Assembly: GCA_964405665.1 (NCBI GenBank)
Contig: CAYOOT010000098.1
Location: 1 to 8,701, forward strand
DNA length: 8,701 nucleotides
Origin: CAYOOT01 sp964405665
Lineage (GTDB): Bacteria; Bdellovibrionota_C; UBA2361; SZUA-149; CAZDWZ01
Direction of reading: 5' to 3'
Below, piece by piece: positions 1-5,353 of this stretch. Positions within the stretch are counted from its first letter, which is position 1. Every line of letters starts with the position of its first letter. The position numbers were made by a program, and so were the translations under genes. Under the pieces are notes generated by a model. It did not search any database and was not told where the DNA came from. It was given only the letters and a program-made list of their open reading frames with translations.

Positions 1-827
1 CCTTTAATTCCGCCGCATTCATTTTCAATAAATTCTAAAATAGGATAACCAAGATCCACTTCATAAACTCCTGGTTTATTAATGTGTCCAGAAGCGCTAA
101 ATAATTTTGTTCCGGGAGATTTTTGTGTGCCAATAGCGGCATAAGCGGCAGCTCCATTTTCAATAATCCAAGGAACTACGGCCAAAGTTTCTGTATTGTT
201 TACAATTGTTGGCGAAGAATATAATCCAGAAACGGCAGGAAATGGAGGTTTAATTCGCGGTTGTCCTTTATTGCCTTCTAAAGATTCAATCAGACCGGTT
301 TCCTCTCCACAAATATAAGCCCCAGCACCGCGATGCACTACCATATCCAAGGAATAATTTGTTCCAAAAATATTTTTCCCCAAATATCCTTTTTCGTAGC
401 ATTCATTAATTGCATTTTGCATTCTTTCAACGGGATAGGTGTATTCTCCACGAATATAAATGCAGGCCCAATTACTTCCCAAGGCCCAGGCAGAAATCAT
501 TGTGCCTTCAATGCAAAGATGCGGATCTTTTTCCATCAAAGCTCGGTCTTTAAATGTTCCGGGCTCACTTTCATCAGCATTATTTAAAAGATAAATCGGC
601 TTTCCTAAATTCTTGGGAACAAAACCCCATTTCACTCCGGTAGGAAAACCCGCTCCACCGCGGCCTCTTAGTCCGGAAGCTTTGACTTCGGCAATGATAG
701 TCGCCGGATCCATTTTCAAAGCTTTACGCATTGCTTGATATCCGCCACGTTTTTCATAAGCCTTAAGTTGATACTGATCTTCTTGGCTTAAATTCGTAGT
801 TAAAATTTGATGGTGTTTTTTTGCCAT
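1..827 (-). CDS. nuoF: NADH-quinone oxidoreductase subunit F (NuoF), C-terminus cut by the window edge
   Basis: NuoF is the flavoprotein of complex I. It binds NADH and FMN and passes electrons to the iron-sulfur chain at the tip of the peripheral arm, on the cytoplasmic side. The first 275 residues are visible, from the ATG at 827-825. RGRGGAGFPTG (about residues 54-64) and NADESEPGTFKDR (about 83-95) are the nucleotide/FMN-binding signatures. GAGAYICGEETGLIESLEG (167-185) is a second hallmark; it has Gly178 where family members usually have Ala. The family is usually about 420 residues or more, so the C-terminal domain with the CxxCxxC cluster N3 ligands lies off the left edge. The start lies 2 bp after the nuoE stop, so the two are probably co-translated; only a weak upstream AGG is seen. 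Identification is very secure. A homologous diaphorase subunit of an NAD-linked hydrogenase is the only real alternative, and the nuoCDE context argues against it. Confidence 0.96.
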   Translation of the reverse strand, partial: MAKKHHQILTTNLSQEDQYQLKAYEKRGGYQAMRKALKMDPATIIAEVKASGLRGRGGAGFPTGVKWGFVPKNLGKPIYLLNNADESEPGTFKDRALMEKDPHLCIEGTMISAWALGSNWACIYIRGEYTYPVERMQNAINECYEKGYLGKNIFGTNYSLDMVVHRGAGAYICGEETGLIESLEGNKGQPRIKPPFPAVSGLYSSPTIVNNTETLAVVPWIIENGAAAYAAIGTQKSPGTKLFSASGHINKPGVYEVDLGYPILEFIENECGGIK

Positions 828-829
828 TT

Positions 830-1396
830 TTACCAGACCTGACTCCTTGGCATATCGGGAAGACCTTTGCCTAATTCATCCTTGATTGTAGAGAATCTCA
901 AATCAGGCAATTCTTTTTCTATCTTATCCATTAATTGTCCAAGCTTTTCGGCAGTTAGATTTTCAAAAAAAACATCGTTTAACTGCAACATCGGAGCAGT
1001 TCCGCAACTGCCCAAACATTCCACTTCTTCATAGCTCCAAAGTCCATCTGCCGTAACTTCCGAAGCTTTTACTTTCAGTCTTTCTTTAACATAAGAGGTT
1101 AATCCCCGGGCCCCGCAAACCATACAACTTAAGGTGCGACAAATCTGAATATGATATTTGCCTACAGGCTTTTTGTAATACATCGTATAAAAGCTGGCCA
1201 CTTCTTTTACTTGTGCTGGAGGAATATTGATTTTCGCTGCAACCCAATCAATTGCCTCGGGAGTAATCCAACCTAGCTCTTCTTGAGCAATATATAAGGC
1301 AGGCATGACAGCTGATTTGGCATGCGGATAACGCTTGATTATTTCTTGTACCTTTTTTTCAGCGGCGTCAGATAATTTCATTGTACTCAAATCCAT
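830..1396 (-). CDS. nuoE: NADH-quinone oxidoreductase subunit E (NuoE), 2Fe-2S thioredoxin-like subunit
   Basis: NuoE is the 24-kDa-type subunit that pairs with NuoF and holds the 2Fe-2S cluster N1a in the NADH-oxidising module. The 188-residue product shows the expected order: an N-terminal helical part (about 10-75, with the conserved MPALYIAQEELGWI and ASFYTMY segments), then a thioredoxin-like ferredoxin fold. The cluster ligands are Cys86, Cys91, Cys127 and Cys131 (C-x4-C ... C-x3-C). Length is normal to slightly long. The gene sits between nuoD, 56 bp upstream with a REP-like palindrome in the gap, and nuoF, 2 bp downstream. The start is uncertain. A good AAGGAG (1398-1403, minus strand) lies only 1 nt before the listed ATG, 7 nt before an in-frame TTG at codon 3, and 16 nt before an ATG at codon 6. 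The TTG has the best spacing. The function does not depend on this choice. Confidence 0.95.
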   Translation of the reverse strand: MDLSTMKLSDAAEKKVQEIIKRYPHAKSAVMPALYIAQEELGWITPEAIDWVAAKINIPPAQVKEVASFYTMYYKKPVGKYHIQICRTLSCMVCGARGLTSYVKERLKVKASEVTADGLWSYEEVECLGSCGTAPMLQLNDVFFENLTAEKLGQLMDKIEKELPDLRFSTIKDELGKGLPDMPRSQVW

Positions 1397-1397
1397 A

Positions 1398-1403
1398 CTC
1401 CTT
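1398..1403 (-). promoter_or_regulatory. Ribosome binding site of nuoE; favours a downstream TTG start
   Basis: Minus-strand AAGGAG sits 1 nt before the ATG at 1396, which is too close for normal initiation, and 7 nt before an in-frame TTG at 1390-1388, which is ideal spacing. A third candidate, the ATG at 1381-1379, is 16 nt away. The site itself is clear; which codon is used is inferred from spacing only. Confidence 0.6.
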
Positions 1404-1415
1404 TTCTATACCAAA

Positions 1416-1442
1416 CGGGCAGGCACAAGACCTGCCCCTACA
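1416..1442 (-). repeat. REP-like palindrome, copy A, in the nuoD-nuoE gap
   Basis: Perfect 7-bp stem GGGCAGG (1417-1423) and CCTGCCC (1431-1437) around a 7-nt loop. Read on the minus strand it is preceded by TGTAG, giving the layout GTAG plus palindrome that defines REP elements. It fills about half of the 56-bp gap between two genes of one operon. It is the same family as the palindromes at 3407-3432 and 8205-8231, with two loop differences. Confidence 0.85.
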
Positions 1443-1452
1443 TTCAATTTGT

Positions 1453-2670
1453 CTAGCGATCGCATTCTCCTCCAATCATGTTCATCATTCCAAAAATCGG
1501 AACAACGTCGGCAATAGTATGTCCTTCAATCAGTGGTCCCACAATTCCCATCGCAATAAAGCATGGCGGTCGGACTCGCACTCGATAAGGTTTGCCGGTC
1601 CCATCAGAAACAACATAAAAACCAAGTTCTCCGTTTCCGCCTTCACAAGGAAAATAAACTTCCCCGGCAGGAGGTTGAACTCCGTTAAAAACTACCTCAA
1701 ATTGGGAAATCATTCCTTCAATTGAATCATAAACTTCATCTTTCGGTGGCATAATAATATGGGGGTCATCAATATTAATTGCTCCTTCAGGAATTTTCTT
1801 TAAAGCTTGTTCCACAATACGCATTGATTGATAGATTTCCAGCAAGCGAACATTGAATCTGTCAAAATTATCGCCTTTAGTTCCCAACGGAATATCAAAA
1901 TCAAATTTTTCATAGCCGCTATAAGGAAAAACTTTGCGCACATCGTAATTTACTCCGCTGGCTCTAAGCAGCGGCCCGGTTAAACCATAGCCTACCGCTT
2001 CTTCAGGAGAAATTATCCCAACACCACACATCCGATCGGCAAAAATCCTGTTTTTAGAAAGTAAGGCATCGGCGTCATCAAGGTGTTTTTTTATTTTCTC
2101 AAAACGCATTAAAACTTCTTCTTTAAAGCCAGGAGGTAAGTCATCTCTCAAGCCGCCAACACGAACGTAGGAAATAGTTAAGCGTGCTCCGGTTACCATC
2201 TCAATCAATTCATAAAGATATTCCCGAGCCTGCATCAAATAAAGCATTACCGTAAATGCGCCCAATTCCATTGATGCCGCACCAACACAAGTAATGTGAT
2301 CACACATTCTGGAAAGCTCGGAAACAATTACTCGAATATATTCACATCGTTCAGGAACCTTAATGCCAAAAAGTTTTTCAATGGCCAAACAATAACCAAC
2401 GTTATTGATGACCGGAGAAACATAATTTAAGCGATCGGTATAAGGAACAACTTGATTATAATCTACGGTTTCACATTGCTTTTCAAAACCTCGATGTAAA
2501 TAACCAACATCTACATCGCAACGTTCAATTCTTTCACCATCTAATTCCACGACCAGTCTTACCGTGCCATGAGTTGCCGGATGTGCCGGTCCCATATTAA
2601 GCACCATGGTCTTACTATGTAGGGGATCATCAAGTTCCTGAGGCTGCCAGTTATTTTTAACTTCCGCCAT
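1453..2670 (-). CDS. nuoD: NADH-quinone oxidoreductase subunit D (NuoD), 49-kDa quinone-site subunit
   Basis: NuoD forms, with NuoB, the quinone-reduction site at the junction of the peripheral and membrane arms of complex I. The 405-residue length is normal. NMGPAHPATHG (25-35) is the N-terminal signature. His34 and Tyr83 (in DRLNY) match by context and by their 49-residue spacing the two residues known to contact the quinone headgroup in Thermus Nqo4 (His38, Tyr87). NRIFADR (207-213), SGVNYDVRK (238-246) and GELGFYVVSDGTGKPYRVRVRPP (347-369) are further family blocks. The C-terminus ends in GGECDR, where GEVDR/GEIDR is usual. The paired CxxC nickel ligands of hydrogenase large subunits are absent, so this is not a NiFe hydrogenase, though ADRMCGVG near 212-218 keeps one cysteine of that kind. 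The start overlaps the nuoC end by 14 bp and has an AAGGAG at 2675-2680, 4 nt upstream, supporting both the start and translational coupling. Confidence 0.97.
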   Translation of the reverse strand: MAEVKNNWQPQELDDPLHSKTMVLNMGPAHPATHGTVRLVVELDGERIERCDVDVGYLHRGFEKQCETVDYNQVVPYTDRLNYVSPVINNVGYCLAIEKLFGIKVPERCEYIRVIVSELSRMCDHITCVGAASMELGAFTVMLYLMQAREYLYELIEMVTGARLTISYVRVGGLRDDLPPGFKEEVLMRFEKIKKHLDDADALLSKNRIFADRMCGVGIISPEEAVGYGLTGPLLRASGVNYDVRKVFPYSGYEKFDFDIPLGTKGDNFDRFNVRLLEIYQSMRIVEQALKKIPEGAINIDDPHIIMPPKDEVYDSIEGMISQFEVVFNGVQPPAGEVYFPCEGGNGELGFYVVSDGTGKPYRVRVRPPCFIAMGIVGPLIEGHTIADVVPIFGMMNMIGGECDR

Positions 2671-3331
2671 GAGTCTCCTTTAAAACTTGATTAATGCTTT
2701 TAAATCTATTTTTCGCAGATCTTGTGGGTAAACTTACCAGTTGTTCGCGCCTCATATCTTTTGCTGTATTATGCAGTTCCGGAATTCTCAGAGGAACTCG
2801 CGGTTGCTTTTTCAAAATCGGATAATCTTTTCGAAGAGGATGTCCCTCAAATTCATCGTACATTAGAATTCTTCTTAAGTCCCCGTGACCTTTAAAATTA
2901 ATTCCATACATATCCCAAACTTCTCTCTCTAAGAAATTTGCTGCCGGCCAAAGTGAGAGCAAGGAATCCACTTCAGGATTCTTTTCGTCAACTTTAATTT
3001 TAATACAAAGTCTGTGTCCATGACTTAAACTTAATAATTGATAAATTACATCAAATCTCGGCTCTCTTCGATCAAGCCAATCAACCGCAGTAACATCAAT
3101 CAACATATTAAAAGAAAATAGTGGATCAACTTTAAGAATTTTAAATACCCCAAGAGCTTCCGCTACTGTCACTTCATAACTAAGGCCATATTCCCACCAA
3201 GCATGATTAGTTAAAGGCTTAACTTTTGTAGAGAAAGTCTGCTCTATATTTACTCTTAATTTCTTTTGGACTTCCGGCTCCTCTTTGATTCTGTTCTCAA
3301 TTTGTTCTTGTTGAATTTTTCTATTTTTCAT
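2657..3331 (-). CDS. nuoC: NADH-quinone oxidoreductase subunit C (NuoC), 30-kDa subunit
   Basis: NuoC is a peripheral-arm subunit that packs against NuoD near the quinone site. The 224-residue product contains the classic 30-kDa signature: EREVWDMYGINFKGHGDLRR begins at Glu135 and continues with IL at 155-156, followed by DEFEGHPLRKDYP (159-171). FNMLIDVTAVDW (74-85) is the conserved core strand. The N-terminal 35 or so residues are highly charged (Lys/Glu/Gln) and look poorly conserved; the C-terminal tail is Arg/Lys-rich. No strong Shine-Dalgarno is seen before the ATG (only GGAAT about 6 nt upstream), so the exact start is less certain than the identity. It is the first gene of the visible leftward operon. 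Upstream lie palindromes and the divergent yajQ rather than nuoB and nuoA, which is atypical. Confidence 0.95.
   Translation of the reverse strand: MKNRKIQQEQIENRIKEEPEVQKKLRVNIEQTFSTKVKPLTNHAWWEYGLSYEVTVAEALGVFKILKVDPLFSFNMLIDVTAVDWLDRREPRFDVIYQLLSLSHGHRLCIKIKVDEKNPEVDSLLSLWPAANFLEREVWDMYGINFKGHGDLRRILMYDEFEGHPLRKDYPILKKQPRVPLRIPELHNTAKDMRREQLVSLPTRSAKNRFKSINQVLKETHGGS
2675..2680 (-). promoter_or_regulatory. Ribosome binding site of nuoD inside the nuoC end
   Basis: On the minus strand AAGGAG lies 4 nt before the nuoD ATG and inside the last codons of nuoC. It fixes the nuoD start and implies re-initiation or coupled translation across the 14-bp overlap. Confidence 0.75.
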
Positions 3332-3351
3332 TTAATTCCAAATCGTTATCT

Positions 3352-3379
3352 GGGCATCCATTGTGGTGCCCGAACTACA
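3352..3379 (-). repeat. Decayed REP-like palindrome, copy B1 (variant stem)
   Basis: GGGCA (3352-3356) pairs with TGCCC (3367-3371), and the inner CC and GG also pair across a one-base bulge. Read on the minus strand it begins GTAG, then three extra bases, then GGGCACC. The stem type matches the palindrome at 8154-8180 (GGGCACCC/GGGTGCCC) rather than the GGGCAGG type. The bulge and the inserted bases suggest an older, degraded copy. Confidence 0.5.
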
Positions 3380-3406
3380 GCAAACGAACTTCGTTCACAG
3401 GCAAAA

Positions 3407-3432
3407 CGGGCAGGCATAAAACCTGCCCCTAC
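3407..3432 (-). repeat. REP-like palindrome, copy B2, upstream of nuoC
   Basis: Perfect stem GGGCAGG (3408-3414) and CCTGCCC (3422-3428), with loop CATAAAA identical to the copy at 8205-8231. Read on the minus strand the stem is directly preceded by GTAG. It lies in the nuo/yajQ divergent spacer, oriented like copies A and B1. Confidence 0.85.
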
Positions 3433-3548
3433 CTATCCTGCATTATGCCATTTATCAAGGACTTGTTATTAACGGCAAGTTATGTTTTTATATTTTACTT
3501 AAATTTACGCAATAATATTTTTTATTAAGCCTGCAATTATTTTATTTT

Positions 3549-4034
3549 ATGCCTTCGTTTGATGTTGTTTCCCGAATTGACATGCAAGAAGTTGATAATG
3601 CGTTAAATCAAGCTAAAAAAGAAATTGGCACTCGCTATGATTTCAGAGGAACTAAGTGCGAAATAGAATTTAAAGATGAAAAAATTATCCTTCATGCTGA
3701 CGATAAATTAAAACTCTCGGCAATGACAGAAATTTTAAATCAAAAAATGGTCAAGCGCGGCGTAGGAGTTCGTTCCTTAGATTACAAAGAAGTGGAATCA
3801 GCTAGCGGAGGAACACTTCGACAAAATATTGAGCTTAAACAAGGCATTTCTACAGATGATGCAAAAAAAATAAGCAAATTAATTAAAGATAAAAATCTCA
3901 AAAAAGTCAGCGCTCAAATTCAAGGAGATCAGGTTCGAGTAAATGGTCCGAAAAGAGATGACTTGCAAGCAGTGATTGCCATACTTAAAGCAGAAGTTGA
4001 TTTGGAATTGCAGTTTGTGAATTTTAAGGATTAG
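3549..4034 (+). CDS. yajQ: YajQ family nucleotide-binding protein (UPF0234)
   Basis: The 161-residue product is a full-length YajQ family member, recognisable from end to end: MPSFDVVSRIDMQEVDNAL at the N-terminus, GTRYDFRGT (27-35), KRGVGVRSLDY (69-79), ELKQGIS (96-102), AQIQGDQVRVNGPKRDDLQA (121-140) and the terminal FVNFKD. Family members are small cytoplasmic proteins with two similar alpha/beta domains. Some bind nucleotides, and in Xanthomonas-type bacteria a homologue binds cyclic di-GMP and acts with a transcription regulator. The role in this organism cannot be told from sequence. It appears to be a single-gene unit, divergent from nuo and convergent with the AMIN-domain gene. Its stop codon abuts a strong inverted repeat. 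The start is supported by the family N-terminus, although no Shine-Dalgarno is visible. Confidence 0.96.
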   Translation: MPSFDVVSRIDMQEVDNALNQAKKEIGTRYDFRGTKCEIEFKDEKIILHADDKLKLSAMTEILNQKMVKRGVGVRSLDYKEVESASGGTLRQNIELKQGISTDDAKKISKLIKDKNLKKVSAQIQGDQVRVNGPKRDDLQAVIAILKAEVDLELQFVNFKD

Positions 4035-4104
4035 TTCTCCCCTTTTTCGCACATCAAACTATAAGTAGTACTAGAATATATACAGCGTGCGAAAAAGGGG
4101 AGAA
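4035..4104. terminator. 18-bp perfect inverted repeat between convergent genes (probable bidirectional terminator or MITE remnant)
   Basis: TTCTCCCCTTTTTCGCAC (4035-4052) is exactly reverse-complementary to 4087-4104, around a 34-nt AT-rich centre. The structure fills the gap between the yajQ stop (4032-4034) and the AMIN gene stop (4110-4112, minus). Position between two convergent ends favours transcription termination in both directions. However, no T-run follows the stem on either strand, so it is not a textbook intrinsic terminator. The palindrome TAGTACTA occurs both in the centre (4066-4073) and just outside the right arm (4105-4112). TAG flanks both ends (4032-4034 and 4105-4107), which could be a 3-bp target duplication of a 70-bp miniature element. 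Confidence 0.6.
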
Positions 4105-4109
4105 TAGTA

Positions 4110-5171
4110 CTAATTCCCCACCTTAACCCAAAGCTGATCATTCATATAAAAAGTAAACAACTTTGTTCCTTCATCGACATAGATTTTTACTGCAACTTTA
4201 TGATTTGTTTTATCTTCTGTCGCATTAATTACTGCAAATCCTTTAAAACTATCCGGAGGAAATTGTGGAAGTTCTAAATATTTCCCTTTCAAATAACTAT
4301 TATCCAAAACCAGTTCATATAGCTCTTCAGTAAGCTTATTTAAAGCATAAGATTGGAGGCCCGGAACTTCAAAAGTAACGGCAGGAAGACGGGTGTTTTC
4401 TGTGATTTGAAAAAATATCGACTTAAGTTCTGCATTAGATTTATTAGCCTCCTCTTTTTTCAGAATAGCCATCGGAGCAGTAACGGTTGTTGTTGTCAGC
4501 TCCTGTTTTAACAAAACAGGAATTGTTGTACTAGTGCTAGAACTGCTGGTGGTAGTTGTCTGAATTATTTTCAAAGTTGTAGACGTGGTGCTGCTAGTTG
4601 TTGAAGTTGAAGTTGTTTTGGGAGTTACCGTAACTTGAGGGCGACTTTCCTTTTCTTCTTCCTCCACAAGGTCTTCATCTTCAGAATCGTCAGAAAACTC
4701 CTCTTCTTCTTTTTTTGATTCCTTGATCTTTTTTTGTGTCGAGGATTTATCGGCAAAAACAAATTCTAGAGATACCGCATTTGTTTTCTGATCTTTTATT
4801 ATTTGATATTCAGGAAAATTATCGTCCTTAATATCAATTACAAATCTCGTTTTATCAGCATGAGCTCCGATCCTTAACGAAGAGATAAATGCACTGGAAA
4901 CATTCATAGTTTTAGATGATTTTGAAGGAAATTCCGGCAAATCCAAGACTAGACGGTAAGGATCTTTTAATTCTAAAATTTCTGGTTCGGATATTTGTTT
5001 AGTTTTGGACAGAGAAATTAGGCTCAAACGAAAAATTCCATCGGTTTCAGAGCTTAATTGCACTTCTAGGTCATTAGATTTAAAATTTAGCAGGGGCTCG
5101 GCCTTTGCAATATTTGCAATAAGTAGCAAAAAAAAGAAGAGCTTGATAACTTTAATTAAATAATTACACAT
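4110..5171 (-). CDS. Exported AMIN-domain protein with acidic and Ser/Thr-rich linkers
   Basis: Residues 1-24 form a signal peptide: a basic start, a Phe/Leu-rich core, and probable cleavage at AKA|EP. Residues about 30-140 look like an AMIN domain, with the typical PYRLVLDLPEF (71-81) and LRIGAHADKTRFVIDI (99-114) strands. Such domains bind peptidoglycan or the outer membrane in AmiC-type amidases and PilQ secretins. Then come a Lys/Glu/Asp linker (about 146-177) and a Thr/Ser-rich linker (about 183-232), followed by a C-terminal beta-rich domain (about 248-353), possibly a second diverged AMIN-like module. No amidase or secretin domain is present, so the role is probably envelope binding or scaffolding; that is inference. 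The gene is monocistronic and convergent with yajQ. Only one ATG is possible, because an in-frame TAA lies two codons upstream; AAGGAG at 5187-5192 (minus) is an unusually long 15 nt away. Confidence 0.75.
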   Translation of the reverse strand: MCNYLIKVIKLFFFLLLIANIAKAEPLLNFKSNDLEVQLSSETDGIFRLSLISLSKTKQISEPEILELKDPYRLVLDLPEFPSKSSKTMNVSSAFISSLRIGAHADKTRFVIDIKDDNFPEYQIIKDQKTNAVSLEFVFADKSSTQKKIKESKKEEEEFSDDSEDEDLVEEEEKESRPQVTVTPKTTSTSTTSSTTSTTLKIIQTTTTSSSSTSTTIPVLLKQELTTTTVTAPMAILKKEEANKSNAELKSIFFQITENTRLPAVTFEVPGLQSYALNKLTEELYELVLDNSYLKGKYLELPQFPPDSFKGFAVINATEDKTNHKVAVKIYVDEGTKLFTFYMNDQLWVKVGN

Positions 5172-5353
5172 AGATTACCGATTGAACTCCTTAGATCGAA
5201 CTTGAGCAAATACAGGAAGCATTATACTCATCAGCCCCTGAACTTACCAGAGAATTTTGACTTGCTCCGCAAGAATCTCCTTAGTATCCTGTATGGACTC
5301 CAAATATAAGTCTCGTGAAGAAAATATTTGTGAACTGCGACTTTGTCAAATAA
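5172..5353. other. 182-bp divergent intergenic region with nested inverted repeats
   Basis: The spacer separates the leftward AMIN gene from the rightward propeller gene and should carry both promoters. It contains nested inverted repeats. The outer pair is ATACAGGA (5210-5217) and TCCTGTAT (5287-5294). The inner pair is CTTGC/GCAAG with a 3-nt loop (5261-5273), flanked by GAGA (5250-5253) and TCTC (5276-5279). TCAG/CTGA with a CCC loop sits at 5231-5241. CTCCTTAG occurs as a direct repeat at 5187-5194 and 5277-5284. Rightward, TTGACT (5257-5262) is a good -35-like box, but the nearest -10-like box (TAGTAT, 5282-5287) is 19 nt away. I see no small gene. Confidence 0.5.
5221..5226 (-). promoter_or_regulatory. 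Candidate -10 box for the AMIN-domain gene
   Basis: A perfect TATAAT on the minus strand lies about 50 bp before the ATG at 5171. The -35 position (about 5244-5249, TGGTAA) matches the consensus poorly, so the promoter is plausible rather than established. Confidence 0.35.

Larger units (their letters stand above)
3332..3548. other. 217-bp divergent intergenic region between nuoC and yajQ
   Basis: This region must hold the promoters of the leftward nuo operon and of the rightward yajQ. Its nuoC-proximal half (about 3352-3432) is taken up by two REP-like palindromes in the same orientation, with a small inverted repeat AACGA/TCGTT (3-nt loop, near 3383-3395) between them. The yajQ-proximal half is very AT-rich. 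TTGTTA at 3463-3468 and TATATT at 3489-3494 resemble -35/-10 boxes for yajQ, but the 20-nt spacer is long, so this promoter is only tentative. There is no recognisable Shine-Dalgarno in front of yajQ. I see no credible small ORF; the reading frames across it merely translate the palindromes. Confidence 0.6.

Noticed and set aside
333..587. 84-residue rightward reading frame
   Set aside because: It lies wholly antisense to nuoF, whose protein motifs are unmistakable; no Shine-Dalgarno or family resemblance.
1416..1442. Palindromes A, B1 and B2 as intrinsic terminators
   Set aside because: None is followed by a T-run in the direction of transcription, and A lies between two genes of the same operon; the GTAG head and repetition fit REP elements better.
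1335..1725. Two rightward reading frames around the nuoD-nuoE gap
   Set aside because: They are antisense to nuoE and nuoD, and one translates the REP-like palindrome (the RAGTRPAPT string), a common source of false small proteins.
1453..3331. NuoC/NuoD as part of a group 4 NiFe hydrogenase instead of complex I
   Set aside because: NuoD lacks both CxxC nickel-ligand pairs and keeps the quinone-site His34 and Tyr83; NuoE and NuoF follow in normal complex I order.
3266..3472. 68-residue rightward reading frame containing RAGIKPAPT
   Set aside because: It reads through the nuoC 5' end and palindrome B2. The same peptide string appears in a frame over copy D (8034-8303), so it is repeat translation, not a gene.
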